From: an uncultured Acetobacteraceae bacterium
GTDB taxonomy: Bacteria > Pseudomonadota > Alphaproteobacteria > Acetobacterales > Acetobacteraceae
NCBI GenBank assembly: GCA_946476985.1
Contig: CAMKWS010000004.1
Coordinates: 100,328-164,327, forward strand
Direction: 5' to 3'
DNA length: 64,000 nt
The translations under genes were made by a program, and so were the position numbers. This document shows positions 8,495-18,055 of the stretch, piece after piece (the first letter of the stretch is position 1; each line of letters begins with the position of its first letter). The notes under the pieces are model-generated. The model saw nothing but the letters and a program-made list of their open reading frames with translations, searched no databases and was not told the DNA's origin.

Positions 8495-10156
8495 TCACAT
8501 CCCTACAGGATAATTTGGCCCGCTGGCCCCTTCAGGGGTACACCAGTTAATATTCTGCTCGGGGTCTTTAATATCGCAGCTTTTGCAGTGAACACAGTTT
8601 TGCGCATTAATGACAAGCTGTTCTTCCTCACCATCCTGGGCGAGTGTTTCATACACACCAGCAGGGCAATAGCGGCTCTCTGGTGCTGCAAAGCGACCAA
8701 GATTGACCTCTTTCCAGACATCCATTTTTGCGACCTGAAGGTGAACAGGCTGGTCTTCATCATGGCTGATATTGCTCAGGAAGACTGATTCTGGGCGGTT
8801 GAAGGTGAGTTTCCCATCCGCTTTGGGGTAGTCAATCTTTGGCGCTTTATCAGCTGGGAGAAGCGTTGCGTTGTCTGCATGAGGGTGGTGGAGGGTCCAA
8901 GGAGCCCGCCCACGGAAGATCATGCTATCAATGCCACTATAAAGCGCACCGCCAATCATCCCCCAACGTGAGAAGGAAGGACGAATATTGCGCGCCGCAT
9001 AAAGTTCTTGCCATAGCCATGAGGAACGTAGGCGGTCCATATAGCTATCGGCTTCTGGCTGTTCGTTCTTTAGTGCTTCTAGCACAGCATCCGCAGCGAT
9101 GATGCCAGACTTCATAGAGGTATGGATGCCCTTAATTTTGGGCATATTGAGGAAGCCTGCGGAATCACCTGTTAACACTCCACCGGGGAAGACTGGGTGC
9201 GGGAGGGATTGAATTCCGCCTTCTGAAATGGCTCGTGCGCCGTAAATAATGCGGCGTCCACCTTCGAAGTGGGGCTTAAAAGCAGGGTGTTGTTTGGTGC
9301 GCTGCATTTCCTCAAATGGGGAAAGCCATGGGTTACGGTAGTCCAGCGCTGTGATGAAACCATATGCCACAAGGTTTTCACCAAAATGGTAAAGGAAGGC
9401 CCCACCATAAGTGTGTGTATCTAGCGGCCACCCAAAGCTATGCTGCACAAAGCCAGGGCGGTGGTTTTCTGCGGGGATCTCCCATACCTCTTTAATACCA
9501 AGGCCGAAGGTTTGTGGCTCAGCATTCTTGCGGAGATCGAATGTAGCCATAGCTTTTTTGCTAAGAGAACCTCGTGCGCCTTCGGAAAGGATGGTTTGCT
9601 TAGCACGAAGGATCATTCCTGGTGTGAAGTCTGGCTTATGCTGCCCATCACGGTTGATGCCCATATCTCCAGTGATGACGCCGCAGACTTTACCATCTTC
9701 AATAAAGAGATCAGCACCAGAGAAGCCAGGATAAATCTCAACCCCTAAGGCCTCAGCCTGTTCGCCTAACCAGCGGCAAAGTTCTCCAAGGGAGATGACA
9801 TAATTGCCACGGTTATCCATCTGCGGCATGAGCATATGCAGTGCTGGGATAGGTAGGGCAGATTTTTTTGTGAGATAAAGCAGCTTTTCGTCACTGACAG
9901 GTGTTTTTAGTGGGGCGCCACGCTCTTTCCAATCTGGGAAGAGCTCTTCCAGCGTGCGTGGCTCAAGCACAGCACCAGAAACAATGTGTGCGCCAATCTC
10001 ACTGCCTTTCTCAAGGAGGCAGACAGAGAGGTCGGGGTTTTCCTGTCGTAAGCGGATCGCTGCGGTTAGACCAGAGGGCCCCCCACCTACGATAACGACA
10101 TCAAAAGCCATTTCATCACGTTCGATGGCCGTACTATCGTTTGAAGGCTGTGTCAT
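8495..10156 (-). CDS. Electron transfer flavoprotein:ubiquinone oxidoreductase
   Basis: Membrane-associated flavoprotein with one 4Fe-4S cluster that takes electrons from reduced ETF and reduces ubiquinone. The protein is 553 residues from ATG 10156, which has AGGAG 6 bp upstream; an in-frame TTG at 10171 would add five residues. The FAD motif VVIVGGGPSGLTAAIRL is at the N-terminus, and GVLTGDSAGFLNMPKIKG closes the flavin site. Near the C-terminus, NAQNCVHCKSCDIKDP plus a cysteine in NWCTPEG supplies four cluster ligands. Being next to etfBA, it completes the path from soluble flavoprotein dehydrogenases to the quinone pool. Confidence 0.97.
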   Translation of the reverse strand: MTQPSNDSTAIERDEMAFDVVIVGGGPSGLTAAIRLRQENPDLSVCLLEKGSEIGAHIVSGAVLEPRTLEELFPDWKERGAPLKTPVSDEKLLYLTKKSALPIPALHMLMPQMDNRGNYVISLGELCRWLGEQAEALGVEIYPGFSGADLFIEDGKVCGVITGDMGINRDGQHKPDFTPGMILRAKQTILSEGARGSLSKKAMATFDLRKNAEPQTFGLGIKEVWEIPAENHRPGFVQHSFGWPLDTHTYGGAFLYHFGENLVAYGFITALDYRNPWLSPFEEMQRTKQHPAFKPHFEGGRRIIYGARAISEGGIQSLPHPVFPGGVLTGDSAGFLNMPKIKGIHTSMKSGIIAADAVLEALKNEQPEADSYMDRLRSSWLWQELYAARNIRPSFSRWGMIGGALYSGIDSMIFRGRAPWTLHHPHADNATLLPADKAPKIDYPKADGKLTFNRPESVFLSNISHDEDQPVHLQVAKMDVWKEVNLGRFAAPESRYCPAGVYETLAQDGEEEQLVINAQNCVHCKSCDIKDPEQNINWCTPEGASGPNYPVGM

Positions 10157-10205
10157 GGGGTCTCCTACCAATCTATACGAAGCGTTAAGAGTTTTTTAAT
10201 GTATC

Positions 10206-10901
10206 TCACCCTTTACGGGTGAAGGTCCAGTAAAAAGGCTGCCGCCCTTCACGGAAGGCTTTAGCCTCATAACGTGTGGGTGACCATCCTTCAGGCCGTT
10301 CCAAGGCTGGAGGAGGAGCCTCAAAATAATCTTGTTGGCTCATCACCTCTGTGACCCACTCTTGATATACAGGGTGGTCACTCGCAACGCGCCATACAGC
10401 ACCAGGTTTTAGTAGGCGGGCCATTTGTTTGATATTTTCAGGATGGATAAAGCGCCGTTTTGCATGGCGGGCTTTTGGCCATGGGTCAGGGAACATCAGG
10501 TATGCACGGTCTAAGCATCTATCCGGAAGATCCCGCAGGAGTGGGCGTGCATCTTCAGCCCATAGGCGTAAATTATCCGGCCCGGTTGCTGTAGCTTCTT
10601 CCCCTTCAGGAATAATACGAGAAAGTAGAGAGCAAACGCCGTTATCAAATACCTCAGAGGCGATATATCCTACATCTGGGTGTCGCTCAGCTTGGTCAGC
10701 AGCGTGCTCACCGCCGCCAAAGCCAACCTCTAGGAATAAACGAGAAACAGGTTTGCCAAAGCCTTCAAGAGGGGCTGACGTGTTACGAAAATGAACACGT
10801 GGCAAAGCTTCATCCAGCAAGCGCTGTTGGCGTGGACGAAGAGGATGACCGCGTTGGCGGCCATAGAGGCGTTCTGGTTGGGGTTTGATATCGTCTAGCA
10901 A
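10206..10901 (-). CDS. trmB: tRNA (guanine-N7)-methyltransferase
   Basis: Methylates G46 in the variable loop of tRNAs using S-adenosylmethionine. The protein is 231 residues. The class I SAM-binding motif is LFLEVGFGGGEH, followed by the acidic residue of YIASEVFDNGV and the family hallmark MFPDPWPKARHAKRRF. The C-terminal VASDHPVYQEW and TRYEAKAFREG match the tRNA-contact region. It lies about 115 bp downstream of metK, the SAM synthase, an arrangement frequent in Alphaproteobacteria. A terminator sits between the two, so co-transcription may be partial. Confidence 0.96.
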   Translation of the reverse strand: MLDDIKPQPERLYGRQRGHPLRPRQQRLLDEALPRVHFRNTSAPLEGFGKPVSRLFLEVGFGGGEHAADQAERHPDVGYIASEVFDNGVCSLLSRIIPEGEEATATGPDNLRLWAEDARPLLRDLPDRCLDRAYLMFPDPWPKARHAKRRFIHPENIKQMARLLKPGAVWRVASDHPVYQEWVTEVMSQQDYFEAPPPALERPEGWSPTRYEAKAFREGRQPFYWTFTRKG

Positions 10902-10927
10902 CGGAGGTCACACAGTTAGAAGATGGC

Positions 10928-10973
10928 AAAAAGCCCCCACCGCTCTATGCGCCACGGCGCAGAGGGAAGGGGC
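10928..10973 (-). terminator. Terminator after metK, before trmB
   Basis: On the minus strand a long imperfect stem (GCCCC with GGGGGC, CTCTGCGC with GCGCATAGAG) is followed by TTTTTG. It lies between the metK stop and the trmB start, so trmB may depend on read-through or on its own promoter. Confidence 0.8.
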
Positions 10974-11017
10974 CTTTCGGCTGAGAAGGGGGCGATAAAT
11001 GCCCCCAAGGAGGATAA

Positions 11018-12202
11018 TTAGCGGTTAAGCGCGCTTTTCAGCGTGTCAGCCAGGTCTGTATTCTCCCATGTGAAGTTATCCAGAGCTGGGTCTGGCACAC
11101 GGCCAAAGTGACCATAAGATGCCGTCTTAGTATAGATAGGACGGTTCAGACGCAGATGCTCGCGAATGCCACGTGGGGAGAGATCAATGATCTCATTCAG
11201 AAGGGTGCCGAGGCGCACTTCATCAACATCTTTACCGGATCCATCAAGATCTACATAGACAGATAATGGACGGGAGACGCCAATAGCGTAGCTCAACTGA
11301 ATGGTGCAGCGATCTGCTAGGTCAGCGGCGACAACATTCTTCGCAAGATAGCGGGCGGCATAAGCTGCTGAGCGGTCTACCTTGGTTGGATCTTTACCAG
11401 AGAATGCCCCACCACCATGAGGTGCAGCGCCACCATAAGTATCTACAATAATCTTACGCCCTGTCAGGCCAGCATCACCATCTGGTCCGCCAATGACGAA
11501 GTTACCTGTTGGGTTCACATAGAACTCATGTTCCGGGCACATCCAGCCTTCAGGTAAGACTTCACGCACAGTTTCACGCACCATCTCACGGATGGTGTTT
11601 TGGCGCATACCTTCGACATGCTGTGTGGAGACAACGATGGATGTTGCGCCGACAGGCTTGCCGTCTACATAGCGCAGTGTTACCTGGCTTTTTGCATCAG
11701 GTAGGAGGCCAACACCACGAGCATCGCCTTGTTTGCGATAGTCGCGGATGCGCTCCAGAATGCTTTGTGCATAGAAGAGAGGAGCGGGCATAAGCTCATC
11801 GGTCTCACGTGTTGCGAAACCGAACATGATGCCTTGGTCGCCTGCGCCTTCATCTTTGTCGCCAGCACTATCAACGCCAACAGCAATATCAGCGGACTGT
11901 GCATGGAGATAAGATGTAATATCAGCGTGTTTCCAAGAGAAACCTTCTTGGTCGTACCCGATATCTTTAATAGCATCGCGGGCACGGTCAATGAGTGTGT
12001 CTTCAACAGCCTTAGGGCCGCGGACCTCACCAGCTAGAATAACACGATTGGTGGTAACCAGCGTTTCACAGGCTACACGGGCCTCTGGGTCAGCTTCCAG
12101 ATAGGCATCGAGCACTGTATCAGAAATGCGGTCTGCTACTTTATCAGGATGACCTTCGGAAACGGATTCAGAAGTAAAAAGAAAATCGCCGTGATTGCGC
12201 AC
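11018..12202 (-). CDS. metK: S-adenosylmethionine synthase
   Basis: Makes S-adenosylmethionine from methionine and ATP in the cytoplasm. The protein is 394 residues, normal for MetK. Family motifs in order are [18 protein letters not shown] at the N-terminus, [19 protein letters not shown] in the middle, and [22 protein letters not shown] toward the end. The Mg/K-binding aspartates fall inside these. It is preceded by an unusually long 263-bp gap after dapB (described separately) and followed by trmB, a SAM user. Confidence 0.98.
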   Translation of the reverse strand: MRNHGDFLFTSESVSEGHPDKVADRISDTVLDAYLEADPEARVACETLVTTNRVILAGEVRGPKAVEDTLIDRARDAIKDIGYDQEGFSWKHADITSYLHAQSADIAVGVDSAGDKDEGAGDQGIMFGFATRETDELMPAPLFYAQSILERIRDYRKQGDARGVGLLPDAKSQVTLRYVDGKPVGATSIVVSTQHVEGMRQNTIREMVRETVREVLPEGWMCPEHEFYVNPTGNFVIGGPDGDAGLTGRKIIVDTYGGAAPHGGGAFSGKDPTKVDRSAAYAARYLAKNVVAADLADRCTIQLSYAIGVSRPLSVYVDLDGSGKDVDEVRLGTLLNEIIDLSPRGIREHLRLNRPIYTKTASYGHFGRVPDPALDNFTWENTDLADTLKSALNR

Positions 12203-12465
12203 TCAGGGACCTCGCAGGGAATGAGTGGTGAAAAAAGGCTGCCCCTGCCGCCAAAAGGCACAAGTGACAGAACATAGAAGCTATACCGCTTGGCCGAAAA
12301 TGCTCGGCAGGTCAAGAGGAAGCACTGTTTCGTATTCTAAACGATTCTGCTTCACCCCTTGAGAGGCAGCGATTTTTTGGAAGATGTTTTTCTTTTTCAC
12401 ATTTAAAGACACAGGCAATTCTGCTGTAAAAATACGGCAAAATTGCCTGCATTAAGGGGTGAGTT
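12203..12465 (-). other. 263-bp leader between dapB and metK with hairpins
   Basis: There is no convincing gene here. A nested inverted repeat lies at 12413-12448: outer arms AGGCAATT/AATTGCCT, inner arms GCTGT/ACGGC with a GU pair. It lacks a T run on the minus strand. A 39-codon minus-strand frame (GTG 12400 to TAG 12281) has no ribosome site and is probably chance. I looked for SAM-I or SAM-II riboswitch cores by eye and saw neither. The metK promoter must lie here unless it is co-transcribed with dapB. Confidence 0.4.
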
Positions 12466-13221
12466 TTACCCCTTTAGAGCGTCTTCCATGCCGTAAAGGC
12501 CAATAGAACGCTGAGGTTGGCTAAGCCAATGTGCTGCTTTTAGAGCGCCGCGTGCAAAGACACGGCGGTCGAGTGCGCGGTGGGAGAGGGAGATTTCTTC
12601 GTCGGCGGCGAAGAAGCAGAGCTCATGCTCACCAATCACTTGCCCCCCACGGAGAGAAGCAAAACCAATAGCACCGTCGGGGCGTTTACCGTTTTGGTCG
12701 AGCCGTTTTACGCTTTCAAAATCATCGCCCCGGCCCTTTGCAACTGCTCGCCCGATGGCAAGAGCCGTGCCGGATGGTGCATCGAGCTTCTGGCGGTGAT
12801 GTGCCTCGACAATTTCAGCATCATAGTCTGGCAAGGCAGCTCCAAGCTGGCGGGCTAGGGAGAGCAGCATGGTCAAAGCTGGTGAGAAGTTAGCTGCTTG
12901 AAGAACAGCGATCTTCTGTGAGGCGTCGTGCACAGCTTGCTGAGCAGCTTTATCGAGCCCCGTTGTGCCGAGAACCCACGCACACTTGCCTGCAGCGAAT
13001 GCTTTGGCGTGCTGGGCTACAAGGCTGGCATGGCTGACATCAATAATGACATCACATTGTTCAGCTAAGGCGTGCGGGTCTGTGATGATATTGCGTGTGG
13101 CATCTGCTGTGCGGGACAGCCCGCCAACGAGCAGCTCTCCAGCCTCCTCAGCGCATAAAGCGCCAAGGCGACCCGTAATGCCTGCAATACCAATGCGAGG
13201 GGAGGATGGTGTTGCTGTCAT
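12466..13221 (-). CDS. dapB: 4-hydroxy-tetrahydrodipicolinate reductase
   Basis: Reduces hydroxy-tetrahydrodipicolinate with NAD(P)H in the diaminopimelate/lysine pathway. The protein is 251 residues. The Rossmann start GIAGITGRLGALCAEEA differs a little from the usual GxxGxxG pattern but keeps the spacing. DVIIDVSHASL, WVLGTTGLD and AANFSPALTML follow. The catalytic segment EAHHRQKLDAPSGTAL supplies the histidine and lysine. It begins 6 bp after the dnaJ stop on the same strand, so dnaJ-dapB are probably co-transcribed. The neighbourhood is otherwise chaperone genes. Confidence 0.95.
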   Translation of the reverse strand: MTATPSSPRIGIAGITGRLGALCAEEAGELLVGGLSRTADATRNIITDPHALAEQCDVIIDVSHASLVAQHAKAFAAGKCAWVLGTTGLDKAAQQAVHDASQKIAVLQAANFSPALTMLLSLARQLGAALPDYDAEIVEAHHRQKLDAPSGTALAIGRAVAKGRGDDFESVKRLDQNGKRPDGAIGFASLRGGQVIGEHELCFFAADEEISLSHRALDRRVFARGALKAAHWLSQPQRSIGLYGMEDALKG

Positions 13222-13227
13222 GAGTGT

Positions 13228-14367
13228 TTACCGATCCAGAAATTTCTTCACGCGCGCAAAGAAGCCTTCATGCTCAGGGCTGGCTTTGCTGGGGTCATCA
13301 ATCTCGTTTTCGAACTCTTCTAACAGCTCACGTTGGCGTTTTGTGAGGTGGTTAGGTGTCTCGACGGTGATGCGGATATACATATCCCCCCGTGCGCTTG
13401 AATGTAGCACGGAGAAGCCCTTACCGCGTAGGCGGAATGTTTCACCTGTCTGTGTTCCAGCGGGGATGCGCACTGTTGTGCGGCCACCATCAATGATGGG
13501 CACTTCAATCTCATCACCCAAAGCGGCCTGGGTCATGCGGAGTGGAACACGACAATAGATATTGGCACCGTCGCGCTCAAAGAGGTTGTGGCTATCAACC
13601 GAGACGAGGACATAAAGATCACCCGGTTGCACCCCATTGCCGCCAGCTTCACCTTTACCGGAGAGGCGTAGGCGTGTGCCATCTTCGATCCCTGCGGGAA
13701 TGGAGACAGAGACACTTTCTTGGCTGGCTTCCGTGCCGCTGCCGTGACAGCTATGGCATGGGTCGCTTACAGTTTGTCCAGCACCATGACAGGTTGGGCA
13801 GGGGCGTTCGACCACAAAGAAGCCCTGCTGCACGCGCACAGCACCTTGGCCGTGACATGTCTGGCAGGTGCTTTTGCTGGCTTTAGGGTCTGCTGAGCCG
13901 GAGCCGTTACAGCTAGAGCATGCTTTACGGGTTTGCACATCAACCGTTTTACGGACGCCTGAGAAGGCTTCTGTTAGGCTGATAGTGACCTGAACCTGAA
14001 TATCCTCAGCGCTGCGTTGCTGGCGACCGCGACGGCCTCCCATATTGAACATTTGCTCGAAGATATCGCCAAGGCCGCCAGCGTCAAAACCGCCAAAGCC
14101 TCCACCAAATCCGCCGCCAGCGCCACCGCCCATGCCGCCTTCAAATGCGTCATGCCCAAAGCGGTCATAAGCTGCACGTTTTTGCTCATCTTTCAGCACA
14201 TCATAAGCGGCGCTGATCTCTTTAAACTTTTTTTCTGCGTCTTCATCACCCGGGTTGCGGTCGGGGTGATAGCGCATTGCGAGCTTGCGGTACGCTTTTT
14301 TAATTTCGTCACCGCTTGCAGTGCGAGAGACGCTAAGCGTCTCATAATAATCAACTCGTGTAGCCAT
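13228..14367 (-). CDS. dnaJ: Chaperone DnaJ (Hsp40)
   Basis: Co-chaperone that delivers substrates to DnaK and stimulates its ATPase. The protein is 379 residues with the full type I layout. There is a J domain with HPD (RYHPDRNPGDEDA, around residue 33), then a Gly/Phe-rich linker (GGGAGGGFGGGFGG). Four zinc-finger repeats follow (CSSCNGSG, CQTCHGQG, CPTCHGAG, CHSCHGSG), and then C-terminal substrate-binding and dimerisation regions. It follows dnaK on the same strand, separated by a terminator-like hairpin, so it is probably made at lower level than DnaK. Confidence 0.98.
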   Translation of the reverse strand: MATRVDYYETLSVSRTASGDEIKKAYRKLAMRYHPDRNPGDEDAEKKFKEISAAYDVLKDEQKRAAYDRFGHDAFEGGMGGGAGGGFGGGFGGFDAGGLGDIFEQMFNMGGRRGRQQRSAEDIQVQVTISLTEAFSGVRKTVDVQTRKACSSCNGSGSADPKASKSTCQTCHGQGAVRVQQGFFVVERPCPTCHGAGQTVSDPCHSCHGSGTEASQESVSVSIPAGIEDGTRLRLSGKGEAGGNGVQPGDLYVLVSVDSHNLFERDGANIYCRVPLRMTQAALGDEIEVPIIDGGRTTVRIPAGTQTGETFRLRGKGFSVLHSSARGDMYIRITVETPNHLTKRQRELLEEFENEIDDPSKASPEHEGFFARVKKFLDR

Positions 14368-14488
14368 GGTGATCCTCAGTCATGCAGATGAGCGGGCATT
14401 TAGAAGAAGGGGCCCCGGGCAGATTGGTCAGAGACGCACGCATAAAAGCGGCGACGGGGTAAGCAATAGAGCCTCGGGTGCTTTATGT

Positions 14489-14527
14489 AAAAAGGGCGTC
14501 TGCCCCGTTTTAAAGGAAACAGACGCC
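14489..14527 (-). terminator. Terminator or attenuator between dnaK and dnaJ
   Basis: On the minus strand, GGCGTCTG and CAGACGCC form a perfect 8-bp stem around a loop of about 17 nt, followed by TTTTT. It lies about 60 bp beyond the dnaK stop and upstream of dnaJ, a position that would reduce dnaJ transcription relative to dnaK. Confidence 0.8.
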
Positions 14528-14589
14528 AATCGCAAAGCAGGCCTTAGGCCGGAGAGATCCGGCCTAAGAAGGAGCCTGTATCTCCCCGA

Positions 14590-16497
14590 TTACTTCTTTT
14601 TCTTGTCGTCAACGTCTTCAAATTCAGCGTCAACAACATCTTCTTCAGCTTTGCTGCCAGCCTGGCCTGCGGCACCTTCTGTGCCTTGGCCTTCAGATGC
14701 CTGATAAGCAGCCTGGCCAACCTTCATAGCAGCTTGGGTCAGACGCTCGCTGGCGCTCTTGATGGCTTCAGCATCTTCGCCGCCCAGTGCTTCACGAGCT
14801 GCCTTGATGGCTTCTTCAGCTTCGCTCTTATCAGCTTCTGGAACTTTGTCCCCAGCTTCAGAGATGGTTTTCTCTGTCTGGTGGATCATCGCTTCAGTGC
14901 TGTTGCGCAGGTCCACAAGCTCACGGCGGGCTTTGTCGGCTGTTGCGTTTGCTTCAGCTTCCTTAACCATACGATCGATGTCTTCATCAGACAGACCACC
15001 AGATGCCTGAATGCGGATCTGCTGTTCTTTGCCTGTTGCTTTATCCTTAGCGGATACGTTGACGATGCCGTTAGCGTCGATATCGAATGTCACTTCAATC
15101 TGAGGCACGCCGCGTGGAGCTGGTGCGATGCCTGTCAGGTCGAAGTTACCCAGCAGTTTGTTATCTGCTGCCATTTCGCGCTCGCCTTGGAAGACCTTAA
15201 TGGTCACAGCAGGCTGATTGTCTTCCGCAGTAGAGAATGTCTGGCTCTTCTTTGTCGGGATTGTCGTGTTACGATCAATCAAACGTGTGAAGACACCGCC
15301 CAGTGTCTCAATACCGAGGGAAAGAGGCGTCACATCGAGCAGGAGGACGTCTTTCACGTCACCCTGAAGCACAGCACCCTGCACAGCCGCACCGATCGCC
15401 ACAACTTCATCTGGGTTCACGTTGCGTGCTGGTTCACGGCCAAAGAACTCTTTAACGCTCTCAATGACCTTCGGCATACGGGTCATACCACCAACGAGGA
15501 TCACGTCATTGATCTCGTTTGCGCTCAGACCAGCATCTTTAAGAGCTTTACGGCATGGCTCAAGGGAGCGTTTGATCAGCTCTTCAACCAGGCTTTCTAG
15601 TTTTGCACGGCTAAGCTTAACGACCAGGTGTTTTGGTCCGGATGCATCAGCAGTGATGAAGGGCAGGTTAACTTCGGTCTCTTTAGCAGAGGAAAGTTCA
15701 ATCTTAGCTTTCTCAGCAGCTTCTTTGAGGCGCTGTAGAGCCATTTTATCGGAGCGAAGGTCAAGACCCTGCTCTTTTTTAAACTCATCTGCCAGATAAT
15801 CGATGATTTTATTATCGAAATCTTCACCGCCGAGGAAGGTATCACCATTGGTGGATTTCACTTCAATCACACCATCGGAGATTTCCAGAATGGAGATATC
15901 GAATGTACCACCACCAAGGTCATACACAGCCACATGGCCGGAATCGCCTTTTTCAAGACCATAAGCCAGAGCAGCAGCTGTTGGTTCGTTGATGATACGT
16001 TTAACATCTAGCCCAGCAATACGGCCAGCATCACGTGTTGCCTGACGCTGAGCATCGTTAAAGTAAGCTGGAACAGTAATGACGGCTTCAGTAACTTTTT
16101 CGCCTAGATAAGCCTCTGCTGTTTCTTTCATCTTGCCGAGAACGAAAGCAGAGATCTGAGATGGGGCGTAGTTTTCGCCGCGTGCGCGGACCCAAGCATC
16201 GCCGTTATCACCCTTAACGATCTCATAAGGCACCATGTCCTTATCTTTGGAGACTGTTGGGTCATCAAAGCGGCGGCCGATCAGGCGCTTAACGGCATAA
16301 AGCGTGTTCGTTGGGTTTGTGACGGCCTGACGTTTTGCGGCTTGGCCGACCAAACGCTCGCCATTTTCTGTAAAGGCAATGATGGATGGCGTGGTGCGGG
16401 CACCTTCGCTGTTCTCAATAACCTTTGTTTCATTGCCTTCACGAACGGCAACGCAGGAGTTGGTCGTTCCGAGGTCGATACCAATAATCTTACCCAT
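14590..16497 (-). CDS. dnaK: Chaperone DnaK (Hsp70)
   Basis: ATP-dependent Hsp70 chaperone that folds nascent and stress-damaged proteins and works with DnaJ and GrpE. The protein is 635 residues. The N-terminal ATPase has [13 protein letters not shown], the phosphate-2 motif [15 protein letters not shown] and the adenosine motif [12 protein letters not shown]. The linker [19 protein letters not shown] leads into the substrate-binding domain. The C-terminal tail is Gly/Ala-rich and ends in acidic residues plus DDKKKK, as in alphaproteobacterial DnaK. A candidate heat-shock promoter lies upstream. A long frame on the opposite strand is a known by-product of dnaK codon use. Confidence 0.99.
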   Translation of the reverse strand: MGKIIGIDLGTTNSCVAVREGNETKVIENSEGARTTPSIIAFTENGERLVGQAAKRQAVTNPTNTLYAVKRLIGRRFDDPTVSKDKDMVPYEIVKGDNGDAWVRARGENYAPSQISAFVLGKMKETAEAYLGEKVTEAVITVPAYFNDAQRQATRDAGRIAGLDVKRIINEPTAAALAYGLEKGDSGHVAVYDLGGGTFDISILEISDGVIEVKSTNGDTFLGGEDFDNKIIDYLADEFKKEQGLDLRSDKMALQRLKEAAEKAKIELSSAKETEVNLPFITADASGPKHLVVKLSRAKLESLVEELIKRSLEPCRKALKDAGLSANEINDVILVGGMTRMPKVIESVKEFFGREPARNVNPDEVVAIGAAVQGAVLQGDVKDVLLLDVTPLSLGIETLGGVFTRLIDRNTTIPTKKSQTFSTAEDNQPAVTIKVFQGEREMAADNKLLGNFDLTGIAPAPRGVPQIEVTFDIDANGIVNVSAKDKATGKEQQIRIQASGGLSDEDIDRMVKEAEANATADKARRELVDLRNSTEAMIHQTEKTISEAGDKVPEADKSEAEEAIKAAREALGGEDAEAIKSASERLTQAAMKVGQAAYQASEGQGTEGAAGQAGSKAEEDVVDAEFEDVDDKKKK

Positions 16498-16866
16498 GAA
16501 TGTCTGTCCTTTTCAGCGGCTCAGCCCAACCCCCTCAAGGCATCGAACTGAACCCTATGTGACGGTTCAGGTGGGAAAGTCTGGCAGCCTATCAGAGACG
16601 CCATCAGGCTGCTTTACTGTCCCTGCCTTCCGATCTAAGGAGGATGATGCGGTCTTTCAAGGGTTTTGTGAACAAAGTTAGTGCAATTTTCTTTAATAAT
16701 TATGGTTGCGCTTTTGGCACGATGGGCCTTTCCTCTATAGTAGTCTTCGCTTACTATTACTTAACTAGCTGTTTCTGCGGGAGTGTGTCCTCTGTCTTGC
16801 TTGTCATATCTGCTCCAGAAGCTGAATGTTCTCATCTTGTCTTCATATATAGGGAAGCAGGTAGGA
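16498..16866. other. 369-bp divergent intergenic region, dnaK and lipoprotein gene
   Basis: Holds the promoter region of dnaK (minus) and of the lipoprotein gene (plus). The dnaK-proximal part carries the RpoH-like element listed separately. The rest is AT-richer. It contains an 80-codon plus-strand frame from 16644 that I do not accept as a gene, because its AAGGAGG abuts the start codon and it runs into the lipoprotein reading frame. I see no RNA gene or other repeat. Confidence 0.5.
16633..16661 (-). promoter_or_regulatory. Candidate heat-shock (RpoH) promoter for dnaK
   Basis: On the minus strand, CTTGAA (16656-16661) is followed after a 16-bp spacer by CTTAGAT (16633-16639). This resembles the alphaproteobacterial sigma-32 pattern CTTGAA-N16/17-CTATAT, with an exact -35 and a partial -10. 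It would start transcription about 130 bp before the dnaK ATG. The match is by eye only. Confidence 0.45.
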
Positions 16867-18024
16867 ATGGCTGGAAAGTGGGGTAATTCTCTTTTGCGCT
16901 TATGGCTGCTTATAGTCTTTATGCCACTTGGTTTGGGGGGGTGTATTAGTTTTGGCCCCCAATATATGCAGCATGACCAACTGGCATATTCCCGTGCGTT
17001 GGGTGAAGTCCAAAAGCGTGAAATGCTGTTGAATATTGTTCGCTTACGTTATGGTGAGCCGCCGGCATTTCTCGATACAACACAGGTTATTGCTGGTTAT
17101 AATTTTTCACGCAGTTTTTCTGGCGGTTATTACGGCTATCCGGCATCGGCTATTAGTAATTATTTCTTTGGTTCTGGGACGTTATCGCAGGCTGAGAATC
17201 CAACGATTACCTATCAGCCGCTAACAGGTGAGCAATATGCAGAGAATATTGTTCGGCCTATTTCCCCCGTAGCCATTATGCCACTTAGCTTAGGCGGTAT
17301 GGCGATTGATACCCTCTTGCGCTTAACGGCGCAGTCTATTGATGGGTTATCGAATGTGCGTGGGGTTGGTCCTTTTGGTGGTGGATCGGTGCGCTTTTAC
17401 TTGTTGTTGCATGATCTGCGGCAACTTCAATTAGCAGGTGCGATGACAGTGCGAATCACTTCAGGTGATGATAACGGAAGCACAATAGGTACCTCAGCAG
17501 GTGATACACAAAATAGTGATACCCCTAAAACAAAGAAAGGAAGCGGTCGTTCTGGAGAGCATATTTATCTTGTCTTGACCGCAACGGCCGATAGCAATCT
17601 GCAAGCCATTCAAGGTGAGGTTCGACGCCTTTTACACTTGGATGCAAGTACGGCTGAGGCCGAAATTGTGTACGGGCCTTATCCTAAGCGCCAAGGGCAA
17701 ATTGCCATTTTAACACGCTCCATGCTCGCCATGCTGACTCAGCTTTCTTACGAGATGGAAGTGCCTGACCAAGATGTTCATTCTGGTCGTACTCTAGCGA
17801 CGATCGGCCAAGTAGGTATAGAAAACCGTCCAGAAGTTGTAATTCATTCTGGCCGTTCCGCACCGTCTCAAAATTATGTGGCTATTCTTTACAAAGGGCG
17901 ATGGTATTGGATTGCGGATACAGATTTTAGAAGTAAAGAAGCTTTTACTATGGTGCAGGTGCTCAGTACGCTGGCGGCAACAAGCCATAGTGGGGGGGCT
18001 GTTGTGACAATCCCAGCAGGGTAA
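16867..18024 (+). CDS. Uncharacterised lipoprotein
   Basis: A 385-residue protein with a type II signal: a hydrophobic stretch LLRLWLLIVFMPLGLGG and lipobox cysteine at 26. It is therefore predicted to be lipid-anchored in the envelope, and it lacks an Asp at +2, which favours the outer membrane. The conserved-looking core is the segment KREMLLNIVRLRYGEPPAFLD (about 49-69). It recalls an uncharacterised lipoprotein family seen in other Proteobacteria, recalled from memory and not checked. A middle linker rich in Gly/Asp/Ser/Thr (about 200-225) separates two halves. Start ATG 16867 follows AGGTAGGA. It is followed after about 30 bp by a glycosyltransferase, which hints at a role in surface polysaccharide or envelope assembly. 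The lipobox glycines are encoded by a G7 run. Confidence 0.8.
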   Translation: MAGKWGNSLLRLWLLIVFMPLGLGGCISFGPQYMQHDQLAYSRALGEVQKREMLLNIVRLRYGEPPAFLDTTQVIAGYNFSRSFSGGYYGYPASAISNYFFGSGTLSQAENPTITYQPLTGEQYAENIVRPISPVAIMPLSLGGMAIDTLLRLTAQSIDGLSNVRGVGPFGGGSVRFYLLLHDLRQLQLAGAMTVRITSGDDNGSTIGTSAGDTQNSDTPKTKKGSGRSGEHIYLVLTATADSNLQAIQGEVRRLLHLDASTAEAEIVYGPYPKRQGQIAILTRSMLAMLTQLSYEMEVPDQDVHSGRTLATIGQVGIENRPEVVIHSGRSAPSQNYVAILYKGRWYWIADTDFRSKEAFTMVQVLSTLAATSHSGGAVVTIPAG

Positions 18025-18055
18025 CGCTGGATATTTGGGGATGCGTGGGAATTAC

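Noticed and set aside
12281..12400. A 39-codon minus-strand frame in the dapB-metK gap.
   Set aside because: GTG start without a ribosome site, no recognisable motif, and no coding evidence other than the lack of stops.
14686..15600. A 304-codon open frame on the plus strand opposite dnaK.
   Set aside because: Long frames opposite dnaK are a known artefact of its codon use. It has no ribosome site, family motif or independent neighbour.
16644..16886. An 80-codon plus-strand frame with AAGGAGG directly before ATG.
   Set aside because: The site abuts the start codon, the frame runs past the better lipoprotein start at 16867, and it covers the dnaK promoter region.
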